DNA of 64,000 nucleotides from Thiotrichales bacterium (GTDB taxonomy: Bacteria > Pseudomonadota > Gammaproteobacteria > Francisellales > CACEW01): NCBI GenBank assembly GCA_947478175.1, contig CANJUQ010000003.1, positions 79,131-143,130 of the forward strand. The letters are read 5' to 3'. Below are positions 51,282-60,679 of this stretch, piece by piece. Under the pieces are notes generated by a model that ran no database searches, had not been told where the DNA came from, and saw nothing but the letters and a program-made list of their open reading frames with translations. Every line of letters starts with the position of its first letter. Position 1 is the stretch's first letter. Both the position numbers and the translations under genes were made by a program.

Positions 51282-54080
51282 ATGAGTGGAACAAAACCAG
51301 AACAAATACCTGCTGCAACAACAGATGCGGTAGCTCTAACAACAGGAGCAGAGAGCGGTGCTGGTTCTAGCGGGGGTGAGGCCTCTTCTAGTTTTACATT
51401 TGGCGTATCACTGATGAGATCCCAAGAAGAAGAAAGCCGTGTTTTATCCGTATGTCAGATATTTTTGGAATACTACACGCAAGCAGGTGGAATAAACCCA
51501 GTGGTCACTCATGAGACATTTACTGCTTTGACATCTTCTCCTCCTGGTGCTTTTTCTAAATTCATGAATCTGGTTACTCGCAGAGATGTTGACGCAAAAA
51601 CATTAATGAAAACAACTTATCTTCCTGGTTTTTACGATCCACGAAAAGGCTTGCCGGCTGGGCTTTTAGATAATCTTGCATTGACAGGGGGGGCTTCCGT
51701 TGAGAGTCGGTCTTCTGGTTTGGAGATCGCCACTTTATCAACGTTGGTTGATGATGTAATGCAATTACTGGCGGCACTTTTAGAGCAAGTTTTAGCTGTA
51801 GGAGCTGAGGGTCGTGCTGCTTTAAAGATTGGACAAACCAAAAAAGGTGCCTTGGTTAAAGGATCCCAAATTGATAAAGAAAGCGAGCGCACTGCTTTTA
51901 TTTGTGCGGCGGCAGGTCAGTGTCTTTCCATTATGTTGGCAAGTGGGGCTATTAAAGATAAAAAACGTAGTGAGTCTCTTAAGCTTTTAGCGGAGGTTGT
52001 AAGTCAATTTTTACGAAGTGAATTTATCACCCCAGCAGAATCGGGGCTCCTCACAACAGCTGTCAAAAGAATGGCTGGAACAGGATTGGTTTTGTCTCAA
52101 CAAGCAATAATTCTCGCTTCTTATGAGCGACTGCTTCCGGTAAAAGCAAAATTGTATGAATTAGCAGAAAAAGTTAACCCTGTAGGATTAGATCTACGAG
52201 CAGAGTATAGAAAAGATGCTTTAACTAAAGCTGTGAATTTTTTGAGAAACTTAAACGTTGTTTTGATGCAACTTGTTTTTATGGATTGCCCAACCTGTTT
52301 TGAGGTGGATAGCCAGTCGATTGCCAGTCGATGTGGATTTGGAAATGATAGGATCCCACTTACTGAAAAGCTTAAAACTTTCCTTCGGCAAGATGCAGGT
52401 GTAATTCAATTTTATTGGGCCTTCATCCTTTCAGAAGGTCGCTGGCAAGAGTGGCAACGTCTTTTATCTAGTAGAAAACATGATTATGACCAGGCTTTCA
52501 CTGAATTTTCTGAATCAAATCCGGCACTATTTTCAATAGAGTGTGAGTCATTTCAGTTATTTGAGATGATCAGTCCATTTACGGCCTTAGCGAAAAGATT
52601 TGAATACAAAGAGTCTTCGAAATCAGGTCGTTGTTCTGAGGGCGCTTTTTATTATCTTTTAAATGTTGGCTCTGCAAAACCAAGCGGGGTTTATGATGAC
52701 AGGAAGAGTGCCCGTTTTTACGCATTAAGAAATGCAAGGCCTTTTGCTTATTTGAACTTAGATGATGCGCAGTATTATCCAGCAGGTATCGATTCAAGCG
52801 CTTTGCCAAGCAGTGCGCGTCAGAAGGCACTTCTCTTCTCGATGAGTGTTAGTCCTAGCAATGAAGAGGCTAGGCTTAATTATCGAAAGGCGTTAACTGA
52901 CTTATTGCTTTTGAGAGATAAATTAACGGTATTAGTGGCGGATGGATTAAATATTGCGGTGGCCTATAAAGCGCTTGGAGAATTTGTTACAGGTTCTATA
53001 ACCGCTACACTTGAAGCAGATGCCTGCAAACGATTAACAGATTGCATTTCTGGTATTGCGATTACTCTACAAAATATATGTCTTCTTTCTTCAGGGGTTG
53101 GGTATCAACCTGCCAGAAACGAGAAGGCTTTTGATGAGTTATTTAGATATCGCAGAAGTATAGAGGCCACTAATTATGAGCCTTTTATCAAAAAAGCAGG
53201 AGAGCTCTTTAATGCGGTTGGGCTGTACATGTCTATGGGGAGCGCAAGGCCCTTCATGGAGGCAGCGACCTGCGCAGTGACTTCATTGGAGGGTGTAGAG
53301 AGCACGCAAAATATTTTTGCTTTGGCAGAAAACGTGCCTGCAGCACGTTTGGGTGGTATGGATTTTTTGAGAAAATTGCAGAGTGACTACGAACAATTAA
53401 CGCTTGAAATGGAAGCCAGAGAAACTCGTGCAGCAACTCAAAATAGATTTGCTATTGCGGGTGCTTTAGCTTCTTCGGATGAAACAAGAAGACTTGAATC
53501 TGCTGAAAGGGCAGTCATAAAGCCCTTGAGTCAAAAACACGCCAGTATGAGGCAGTTTAATTTAAAAATGGCTGCAAGAGCTTGTTCAGAGGCTATAGCA
53601 GCTCTTGGAGAAGCGGGCATGTCCGAGGATCGATTGCTAGATGTTGGTTCTCATCTTCATACTGCTGTAGTTAAACAAGCAGAAGATGAAGGACTTTTAC
53701 CCATGAGGGCGCTTCCATCATCTAGCGCCACAGCCCCTTCTTCTTTAGCCGTCGCTCGATTAGCACCTGCCAGATCTTCTGCGGCACCATTTTTAGATGA
53801 CGCGTGTTCTAGAGGTTCGGGTGATTTTGTTCCCGATACTGTTGTTGAATCTAGAGGTGGAGTACCTACAGGTTCAGATGCCTATTTAAGATTTAATGGG
53901 AGTTCTTCAACAGTAAGAAGTTTTCCTCCTCGTTCTTCTGCCGTAGCTGCAGTAGCTAGAACCTCTTTTGCTGCTCGACCACCTACTGGCCCTAGTGGCG
54001 CTGGTGGCGCTGGTGGTGGGTATGCAGGTAGTGGTTCTGGTCCAGAAACAAGTAGCACCTCCAAGAAGTGGTTTTCCTAA
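51282..54080 (+). CDS. Large unknown protein B with Gly/Ser-rich ends
   Basis: 932 residues, ATG at 51282 with AATAGGAGTG upstream. I recognise no domain. It starts MSGTKPEQIPAATTD with a Ser/Gly/Ala-rich first 45 residues. The bulk (about 60-800) is helical and mostly soluble. It ends with a long Pro/Ser/Ala/Gly tail (about 790-932) with 'GAGGAGGGYAGSGSGP'. It shares the MSG start, leader style and low-complexity ends with the two flanking unknown genes, but I could not see the FWS/GVLEIMQG block of the other two, so homology is unproven. No signal peptide. It ends two bases before pyrF starts. Confidence 0.7.
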   Translation: MSGTKPEQIPAATTDAVALTTGAESGAGSSGGEASSSFTFGVSLMRSQEEESRVLSVCQIFLEYYTQAGGINPVVTHETFTALTSSPPGAFSKFMNLVTRRDVDAKTLMKTTYLPGFYDPRKGLPAGLLDNLALTGGASVESRSSGLEIATLSTLVDDVMQLLAALLEQVLAVGAEGRAALKIGQTKKGALVKGSQIDKESERTAFICAAAGQCLSIMLASGAIKDKKRSESLKLLAEVVSQFLRSEFITPAESGLLTTAVKRMAGTGLVLSQQAIILASYERLLPVKAKLYELAEKVNPVGLDLRAEYRKDALTKAVNFLRNLNVVLMQLVFMDCPTCFEVDSQSIASRCGFGNDRIPLTEKLKTFLRQDAGVIQFYWAFILSEGRWQEWQRLLSSRKHDYDQAFTEFSESNPALFSIECESFQLFEMISPFTALAKRFEYKESSKSGRCSEGAFYYLLNVGSAKPSGVYDDRKSARFYALRNARPFAYLNLDDAQYYPAGIDSSALPSSARQKALLFSMSVSPSNEEARLNYRKALTDLLLLRDKLTVLVADGLNIAVAYKALGEFVTGSITATLEADACKRLTDCISGIAITLQNICLLSSGVGYQPARNEKAFDELFRYRRSIEATNYEPFIKKAGELFNAVGLYMSMGSARPFMEAATCAVTSLEGVESTQNIFALAENVPAARLGGMDFLRKLQSDYEQLTLEMEARETRAATQNRFAIAGALASSDETRRLESAERAVIKPLSQKHASMRQFNLKMAARACSEAIAALGEAGMSEDRLLDVGSHLHTAVVKQAEDEGLLPMRALPSSSATAPSSLAVARLAPARSSAAPFLDDACSRGSGDFVPDTVVESRGGVPTGSDAYLRFNGSSSTVRSFPPRSSAVAAVARTSFAARPPTGPSGAGGAGGGYAGSGSGPETSSTSKKWFS

Positions 54081-54082
54081 CA

Positions 54083-54802
54083 ATGAAATTTACGCAAACT
54101 TTTAAGCAACTTATCACCTCCAAACAAACCCGCCTCTGTGTTTCTTTGGACGTAACTACGACCGAGCAATTGTTAGCCCTCGCTGACCTGCTCGGTCCTT
54201 ATGTCTGTATGGTAAAAACGCATATCGATATTATTTCGGATTTTTCCTGGCAGACCGTCGAGGGCTTGAAAGCTTTATCTCAAAAACATAATTTTCTAAT
54301 TTTTGAAGACAGAAAATTTGCAGATATTGGCAGGACGGTTAAACAACAATGTTCTGGCGGGATTTATCAAATTGCTAAGTGGGCGGATTTAATCAACGCC
54401 CATCCATTGCCTGGAGAAGGCATCGTTAATGGCTTGAAAGAAGCCTGTGAAGATTATGGAACTAAGTTGTTATTAATTGCCCAATTAAGTTCAGCTGAAA
54501 ATTTGATTGATTCAAATTACACACAAGCTTGTGTCGAGATGGCTAAGAAACACGCTGATTTTGTAGTTGGATTTATTTGTCAAAAAAGATTAATTAAAAA
54601 TTCTGATTTTTGGCATTTAACCCCAGGGGTTAACTTAGAAACTAATGCTGGAAAATTAGGTCAGCAATATAGAACGCCAGAAGAAGCGTTAGTTCGAGAT
54701 CAATGTGATGTGATTATTGTGGGTGCGGGGATTTATGAATCAAAAGATCCCATTGCAGCCGCAAAAAAATATCTTGTAGGGGTAGCCGGCGGGCTGCCCT
54801 AA
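54083..54802 (+). CDS. pyrF: Orotidine 5'-phosphate decarboxylase, eukaryotic-like (URA3 type)
   Basis: Final step of UMP synthesis. About 239 residues from the ATG at 54083, two bases after the previous stop. The catalytic tetrad is Lys44, Asp76, Lys78 and Asp81 ('VKTHIDI', 'FEDRKFADIG'), with exactly the spacing of yeast Ura3 (Lys59, Asp91, Lys93, Asp96). Other Ura3-like blocks are 'LCVSLDVTTTEQLLALAD', 'QQCSGGIYQIAKWADLINAH' and 'TPGVNL'. The E. coli PyrF type differs in these. The C-terminal codons VGVAGGLP come from a GTAG-type repeat. It lies between two unknown large-protein genes. Confidence 0.93.
   Translation: MKFTQTFKQLITSKQTRLCVSLDVTTTEQLLALADLLGPYVCMVKTHIDIISDFSWQTVEGLKALSQKHNFLIFEDRKFADIGRTVKQQCSGGIYQIAKWADLINAHPLPGEGIVNGLKEACEDYGTKLLLIAQLSSAENLIDSNYTQACVEMAKKHADFVVGFICQKRLIKNSDFWHLTPGVNLETNAGKLGQQYRTPEEALVRDQCDVIIVGAGIYESKDPIAAAKKYLVGVAGGLP
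54776..54799 (+). repeat. GTAG-type REP palindrome inside the pyrF 3' end
   Basis: GTAG head at 54776, then GGGTAGCC-ggc-GGGCTGCCC with one mismatch, directly before the stop TAA. It is read in the same frame (GTA GGG G..) as the copy in the alpha/beta hydrolase. Confidence 0.65.
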
Positions 54803-54832
54803 ATATTTAACAAACAATAGGAGATCATCGAT

Positions 54833-56284
54833 ATGTCAGGTGTTGATGTTGGTTTTGCAGCTGCTGGTGCTGGTGCAGGTGTTGGTGTCGGTTTTGTAGC
54901 TGTTGGTGGTGATAATCAACGCAGAGCCAGTGGGATTGAACAAGGCCTTGTTAGATCAATAGTGATTGATCCATTTCGCCAAAGATTAATTCAAATAGTC
55001 GAAGGGTATCATCCATCAGGAAGCGATTATGAAGTTGCTCGATTTTTAATTATTAGGCTGATTGCCAAGATTGCCTACGACCGTCGTTTTAATACCGCTG
55101 ATTTACACAATATGACATCAGCCATATTTGGAGTTTCTCAAGGTTATGCAGCCATTTGGGATAGATCAAAGTTGCATCACTTCTTTCAAACAATGCTTAA
55201 GGATGCTGGCCTTGGTGTTTTAGTAAACCCATCGTCAGAGGATTTCAGAGTGACCCTCATGGGTTTAAGTTCACTTTCAAAACCAGTAGAAAAAAAAGAC
55301 CCTTTATATTTATCTTTCTGGTCCGCTTTATTTTTTCACATGGCTCAAATACCAGTTTCAACTCTCGCTAATTTAATGGCTTGGGCACAGGGTGTTTTGG
55401 AAGTGATGCAGGGTGATTTTTCGGTCTCTACTGATCATTGGATTGATGGGGCTCAGCAGGAGCGGATAACCCAGGGTAGGGGTCATATTAAGTATGCGTT
55501 TATGATGGATTTGCATCATGCCCTTCCCAGTTCGATTGCTGAACTTGTAATTACTGCTGCTGATTCACCGGATAAAACAACCTATAAAAATATTCGAACA
55601 AGACTTCAGCGGGGGGTTCAAGCTGAGGCAGAAAATGCTCGTTTGGTTGCTGAAATAGCAACAAAAGAACAAGAAACAGTGCGCTTAGCTGCTGAAATAA
55701 CAGCAGGAACGCAAGCACGAGCTGCACTTGAGGCTGCTTCGGTAGAGAAAGATCAAACAATTGCACGGACAGAAGAACGGGTTGTTGCAATGACCGAAGG
55801 GGCGGCACTGAAAGACCTAGAAATTACTAGTTGGCGGGAAAGAATTAAAGAAATACTTCAAAGTTCAGAAGAATTTGAATCTCAATTTTCTTTGCTTTTG
55901 GTTAACGCACATAACTTAACATGCTTAGTAGAAGCGCTTCAAACTAAGGGAAATAGTCTTTTCCTTGGAATGGCAGGGAGTTTTAAAAAACAGGAGGCTC
56001 CGTCCAATTTTGCTGCAGCAAATCAATTATTTTTCAAATCTACGGCGGAGGTAATGACGTCTTATGAATTGATGAAGAGGCAATTATCTCAGTTGAATAG
56101 AGATGAATCTACGACTGCACCTGATACTCGTCGTTCCAGCAGTAGCATTGTCATGGGCGCATCCGCCGAAGCAGCCTCAGGTGGTAGCGGAGCAGGATCT
56201 GGGAGCGGAACTGGTACAGACGCCAGAGGACGAAGCGACGCACTTAATGATACTTCTGAAACCGCTGACAACCCATTTGCTTAA
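54833..56284 (+). CDS. Unknown protein C, paralogue of protein A
   Basis: 483 residues, ATG at 54833 with AATAGGAG upstream. The N-terminus is Gly/Ala/Val-rich. Residues about 50-210 align by eye with the 48.85-kb protein: 'KKDPLYLSFWSALFFHMAQI' and 'LMAWAQGVLEVMQGDFSV' correspond to 'KKDVFYFEFWSRLFSLMHTA' and 'LRLWTCGVLEIMQGNFEI'. A coiled coil follows (about 260-335, alternating Ala/Glu-rich 'AAEITAGTQARAALEAA'), then a helical part and a Ser/Gly-rich tail. The order of parts matches protein A, so the two are tandem-region paralogues separated by protein B and pyrF. It abuts the convergent aquaglyceroporin gene. Confidence 0.75.
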   Translation: MSGVDVGFAAAGAGAGVGVGFVAVGGDNQRRASGIEQGLVRSIVIDPFRQRLIQIVEGYHPSGSDYEVARFLIIRLIAKIAYDRRFNTADLHNMTSAIFGVSQGYAAIWDRSKLHHFFQTMLKDAGLGVLVNPSSEDFRVTLMGLSSLSKPVEKKDPLYLSFWSALFFHMAQIPVSTLANLMAWAQGVLEVMQGDFSVSTDHWIDGAQQERITQGRGHIKYAFMMDLHHALPSSIAELVITAADSPDKTTYKNIRTRLQRGVQAEAENARLVAEIATKEQETVRLAAEITAGTQARAALEAASVEKDQTIARTEERVVAMTEGAALKDLEITSWRERIKEILQSSEEFESQFSLLLVNAHNLTCLVEALQTKGNSLFLGMAGSFKKQEAPSNFAAANQLFFKSTAEVMTSYELMKRQLSQLNRDESTTAPDTRRSSSSIVMGASAEAASGGSGAGSGSGTGTDARGRSDALNDTSETADNPFA

Positions 56285-57052
56285 TTAATTTTCATTCAAT
56301 AATTCCGATGGTTTTTCAGGTTTTTTCTGATGGCCCAGCGTGATGCAATAAAGCATTGCCCCCAATGGTCCGCCAAGAAGAGATCCTAAAACCGTCGGGA
56401 TCCAAATTAGTGATCCGTCTGTTAGGCCATTATTTTTAAATCCCATCAAGGCAATAAAAATTCTAGGGCTTAAGTCTCGGGCGGGGTTCATGGCATAACC
56501 ATGCATGCCGCCTAGAGACATTCCGATGCCGACAATTAATAAGCCAATGGAAAAGGGCGCAAGCCAATCTGCTTTTTCAGCTTTGAAATGATCAACGATG
56601 GCCAATATTCCAAAAAGTAAAACCCCAGTTGCGATGACTTCTGAGATAAAACTTGGGAAGAATCCAGGGACGGCAGGAAAAGTCGTAAAGATTCCAGCCG
56701 TATTAGAAAGCGTTGGATCTACCAGAGAAAATTTTGCAGCGTAGAAAAAATAGACCAGAGCGGCTCCTGCAAAACCCCCAAGCATTTGGCCTAGAACATA
56801 GTGTGGTAATTTTTTAACAGGGAATTTTTTAATTAAAACTAAGGCCAAAGTCACGGCGGGATTTAAATGCGCTCCGCTGATTCTTTGGCTGGCTAAGATG
56901 CCTAGAAAAACACCAAAACCCCAGGCAATAGTGATATTCCCATAGCCGCCCAGATTAAATAATTTGACCATGGCGACGACGCCATCGCCAAACAAAAGAA
57001 TAAAAAAAGTCCCAATAAACTCGGCCATGAATTCTTGAAATTTGGTATGCAT
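56285..57052 (-). CDS. Aquaglyceroporin/glycerol facilitator (MIP family)
   Basis: Six-helix channel of 255 residues. Both NPA boxes are present: 'GAHLNPAVTLALVL' near 60 and 'GYAMNPARDLSPRIF' near 190. The Asp after the second NPAR (NPARD) marks the aquaglyceroporin (GlpF) subgroup, which passes glycerol and small solutes, rather than strict water channels. No glycerol kinase gene is next to it, so the physiological substrate is unclear. The gene abuts the convergent unknown gene with no spacer. Confidence 0.93.
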   Translation of the reverse strand: MHTKFQEFMAEFIGTFFILLFGDGVVAMVKLFNLGGYGNITIAWGFGVFLGILASQRISGAHLNPAVTLALVLIKKFPVKKLPHYVLGQMLGGFAGAALVYFFYAAKFSLVDPTLSNTAGIFTTFPAVPGFFPSFISEVIATGVLLFGILAIVDHFKAEKADWLAPFSIGLLIVGIGMSLGGMHGYAMNPARDLSPRIFIALMGFKNNGLTDGSLIWIPTVLGSLLGGPLGAMLYCITLGHQKKPEKPSELLNEN

Positions 57053-57131
57053 TTTTTTGATTGTTTCTATGAGGTTCTTGCAAGAAGGGAGGCTACAATA
57101 ACCGCCTTTTTTTGAATTGGGAATTTGCGTA

Positions 57132-60100
57132 ATGAAACATTCTCGTGGTCTGACTTTTGCCTATCTCAGCTTGGTATTTTTTAATTCTTTCGTGGATCTT
57201 GGCCATAAAATTCTTATTCAGAATGTTTTTTATATTACTGAAACACCGCGGCTATTCACGATCTATTCAGCCATTGTGAATGCCATGATCTTGATTCCGT
57301 ATTTACTAATGTTTTCTCCATCGGGATTTATTTCAGACAAATTCGCAAAATCCAGTGTCTTAAAAATAACAGCTTGGGCTGCTTTGCCGCTCACTATTTT
57401 GATTACTGTTTTTTACTATCAAGGGATGTTCTGGCCGGCGTTTATCATGACTTTGTTATTGGCTGCTCAAAGTGCCATTAATTCACCATCTAAATATGGT
57501 TATGTAAAAGAATATTTTAGCCCTGAGGCTTTGGCTCGTGCGAATGGTTATGTTCAGGCTTTAACAGTCGCTGCCATATTACTGGGGACCTTTTTATTTT
57601 CTCTGTTCTTTCAGCATTTACTTGGGTCTTCTTTAGGCATGGGGTCTAGCAAATCAGAGATCATGAAAACCATTGCGCCCTTAGGGTTTTTATTAATTGC
57701 TAGCTCACTGTTTGAATCCATCATGAGCTTGTTCTTGCCCAAATTTAAAGCCGTGGCTGCAAATTCAGAATTTAAATTTAAAAAATATTTTAGGGGTTTT
57801 TATATTCGAGAAAACCTTAAAGAGATTAGCCATAACAAAACGGTTTTATATTGCATCTTAGGTCTTTCGATTTTTTGGGGAATTAACCAAGTTGTGTTGG
57901 CTTGTTATGGTGCTTATCTAAAAGAACATGTTATCGGTGCAACGCCCGTTTATGTCCAAGGTGCGATGGGGATTGCCGTCATAGGGGTAATTCTTGGGTC
58001 TTTATATTTTGGAAAAATTTCAAAACAATTTATCGAAGTGGGGACTGTGCCTATCGCCGTGGCAGCAACGGCAATTTCTTTATGGCTCATGGTTTCTATG
58101 ACTAATAAGATTGGTATTTTAATTTTATTTTTGGTCTATGGATTTTTCAGCGGTTTATTATTAGTACCATTGAATTCTTTGATTCAGTTCCATGCGCCTG
58201 AAAATAAATTAGGAAAAATTTTAGCGTCGAATAATTTTTTACAGACTTTATTTATGTTTGGATTTTTAGTCCTGACGGTTTTATTAACTTTATTAGATGT
58301 CGACGCAGTCTGGGTTTTTAGATTGCTCTTTGTTTTTTCTTTGGTCATTGGGGTGATCACTATCAAGATGCTTCCCCAGTCCATGATTCGATTTATTTTA
58401 TATTTCTTTGTGAGCAAATTTTATAAATTAAAAGTTCAGGGGCTCAATAATTTACCCGCCAGTGGCGGCATTTTATTACTAGGGAACCATACGAGTTATT
58501 TAGATTGGGCTGCGATTCAAATGGCTTCGCCCAGACCCGTTCGATTTGTGATGGATCGAGGTATTTATAATAATTGGCTATTGGGTTGGTTATTTAGATC
58601 GATTGGGATTATTCCTATCTCAAGAGCAGGCTCAAAAGGCAGTATTCATGCCATCGAACAAGCCCTAAAAAATGGCGATGTCGTTTGTTTATTTCCAGAA
58701 GGGCACTTAAGTCGAAATGGTCAGTTGGGTCAGTTTTATCGAGGTTATGAACTGGCTATTCATAATGTTCCTGAGGCTAAAATTGTCCCGTTTTATTTAC
58801 ATGGTTTATGGGGGTCATCGCTCTCTTTGGCCACCAAAAGATTCAAAACAATTTCAAAAGAATTGGGCAAGATGCGTCAATTAATTATTACTTTTGGAGA
58901 GGTGTTACCTCATACAACGACCCCCTCAGAACTTAAGGAAAAAGTGATTTCATTGGGTGAATCTGCTTGGCGCTTATATTCAGAAAGTTTTTCTTCGATC
59001 CAGCAGGCTTGGCTTTATCGGGCAAAAGCGCAGGGTTCTAAGACTTGTATGATTGATGGAAAAAGCGGGGTGGAGCTGTCTGGCTATGGATCTATTACAG
59101 CTGTTTGGTGTTTAGCGAGTGCTCTCAAGCCAATTTTTAAAAATTCAAATTCTCAAAATATTGGCTTGTTATTGCCATCGACGGTTGCGGGTGCTGTGGC
59201 GAATTTGGCTGTTTTATCGTTGGGTAAAACATTGGTTAATTTAAATTACACCGCCTCAGAGCAAGCGTTTTTACATATGTTAAAAATGGCTGAGATTGAA
59301 ATTATTATTACTTCCTCGCAATTTTTAACTCGTCTAAAAGCGCGTGGATTGCCGATTGATTTATATCTATCGGGTAAAACAGTGATCGAATTAGAAAGTT
59401 TAAAAAATCAGATTTCTATTTTTTCTAAGAGCTCAAAATTTTTGTTGGCTTATTTAATACCCGCCAGATTATTAAAATTTTTAATGCTTAAAAATGCTAA
59501 TCCAATTGCTGTAATTTTATTTAGTTCTGGTTCTGAGGGTTTACCCAAAGGCGTCATGCTTTCTCATCAAAATATCGTCGCCAATGCGAGGCAATCAGGC
59601 TGTGTTTTAAGTATTCAGGCCAGTGATCGAGTTTTAGGTTCTTTGCCTTTGTTTCATGCATTTGGTTTAACCGTGACTACTTTGATGCCTTTGTTAATTG
59701 GCACGCCTGTGATTTTTTATCCGGATCCAACAGACGCTAAAGGCGTCGCCAGAGCCATTGCGACTTATGAAGTGACGGTGTTATGTGGAACCAGTACTTT
59801 TTTAAATTTATATGCCCGACATCCAAAAGTTTCAGGCTTGATGTTCCAGTCTTTAAGACTAGTCATTTCAGGGGCTGAACGATTGGCTGAATCCGTGAGA
59901 TCTAGTTTTAAAGATAAATTTAATCTGGAAATCTATCAGGGTTATGGTGCGACGGAGACCAGCCCAGTCGCCAGTTTTAACTTGCCCGATATTTTGGTCA
60001 AAGAAGATTGGCATATTCAAATTAGTCATAAACCAGGCACGGTGGGTTTACCTGTCCCGGGGACTAGTTTTTCTATTGTCGATCCAGTGAGCTTTGAAGT

Positions 60101-60605
60101 ATTACCGACAGGTCATGAAGGCTTGTTATTAATTTCTGGACCTCAAATTATGATGGGCTATTTAAAAGATCCTGAAAAAACAGCGAGTGTCATTTTAGAA
60201 AAAAATAATAAGCGCTGGTATTTGACGGGTGATAAAGCCAAGTTAGATCCTGATGGATTTTTGACCATTGTTGATCGATATAGTCGCTTTGCAAAAATTG
60301 GTGGAGAAATGGTTTCCTTAGGGGCCGTTGAATCTTTTTTACAGAAATTATTCATGATGCCGGATTTTGACTGCGTGGCGATGCCGATCCCAGATGATAA
60401 AAAAGGCGAACAGATTGTTTTAATTATTGCTGAAGATAAAAGCTCGAAAGATTTGAATCTTTTATTAGATCAAATCAAACAAAGTAATATGCCAGCGCTT
60501 TGGATTCCTAAAGAGATTTTATTGATCCCAATGATTCCTAAATTAGGGTCTGGAAAGACAGATTATGGCACTGTGAAAAAATGGTTAGCTGAGAGATTTA
60601 AATAA
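57132..60605 (+). CDS. LplT-PlsC-acyl ligase fusion (Aas-like lysophospholipid recycling protein)
   Basis: Single 1157-residue protein combining what E. coli splits into LplT and Aas. Residues about 1-420 form an MFS transporter for lysophospholipids ('HSRGLTFAYLSLVFFNSFVDLG'). About 430-630 is a PlsC acyltransferase with 'LLGNHTSYLDWAAIQ' (H-x-x-x-x-D) and 'FPEGHLSRNGQLGQF'. About 650-1157 is an AMP-forming ligase with 'ILFSSGSEGLPKGVMLSHQN', 'YQGYGATETSPV' and 'LTGDKAKLDPDGF'. It would flip, acylate and recycle lysophosphatidylethanolamine using acyl-ACP. The ATG at 57132 is preferred over a TTG at 57117. Confidence 0.93.
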   Translation: MKHSRGLTFAYLSLVFFNSFVDLGHKILIQNVFYITETPRLFTIYSAIVNAMILIPYLLMFSPSGFISDKFAKSSVLKITAWAALPLTILITVFYYQGMFWPAFIMTLLLAAQSAINSPSKYGYVKEYFSPEALARANGYVQALTVAAILLGTFLFSLFFQHLLGSSLGMGSSKSEIMKTIAPLGFLLIASSLFESIMSLFLPKFKAVAANSEFKFKKYFRGFYIRENLKEISHNKTVLYCILGLSIFWGINQVVLACYGAYLKEHVIGATPVYVQGAMGIAVIGVILGSLYFGKISKQFIEVGTVPIAVAATAISLWLMVSMTNKIGILILFLVYGFFSGLLLVPLNSLIQFHAPENKLGKILASNNFLQTLFMFGFLVLTVLLTLLDVDAVWVFRLLFVFSLVIGVITIKMLPQSMIRFILYFFVSKFYKLKVQGLNNLPASGGILLLGNHTSYLDWAAIQMASPRPVRFVMDRGIYNNWLLGWLFRSIGIIPISRAGSKGSIHAIEQALKNGDVVCLFPEGHLSRNGQLGQFYRGYELAIHNVPEAKIVPFYLHGLWGSSLSLATKRFKTISKELGKMRQLIITFGEVLPHTTTPSELKEKVISLGESAWRLYSESFSSIQQAWLYRAKAQGSKTCMIDGKSGVELSGYGSITAVWCLASALKPIFKNSNSQNIGLLLPSTVAGAVANLAVLSLGKTLVNLNYTASEQAFLHMLKMAEIEIIITSSQFLTRLKARGLPIDLYLSGKTVIELESLKNQISIFSKSSKFLLAYLIPARLLKFLMLKNANPIAVILFSSGSEGLPKGVMLSHQNIVANARQSGCVLSIQASDRVLGSLPLFHAFGLTVTTLMPLLIGTPVIFYPDPTDAKGVARAIATYEVTVLCGTSTFLNLYARHPKVSGLMFQSLRLVISGAERLAESVRSSFKDKFNLEIYQGYGATETSPVASFNLPDILVKEDWHIQISHKPGTVGLPVPGTSFSIVDPVSFEVLPTGHEGLLLISGPQIMMGYLKDPEKTASVILEKNNKRWYLTGDKAKLDPDGFLTIVDRYSRFAKIGGEMVSLGAVESFLQKLFMMPDFDCVAMPIPDDKKGEQIVLIIAEDKSSKDLNLLLDQIKQSNMPALWIPKEILLIPMIPKLGSGKTDYGTVKKWLAERFK

Positions 60606-60679
60606 ATATCAATTAGATAAACTTATAAAATATCCGCATAATGTGTATTATGTTAAATAATATTATTATCAATCTCTTT

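Noticed and set aside
54000..54060. Collagen-like repeat in the 932-aa protein tail
   Set aside because: The tail is Gly/Ala/Ser-rich but lacks a sustained Gly-x-y periodicity.
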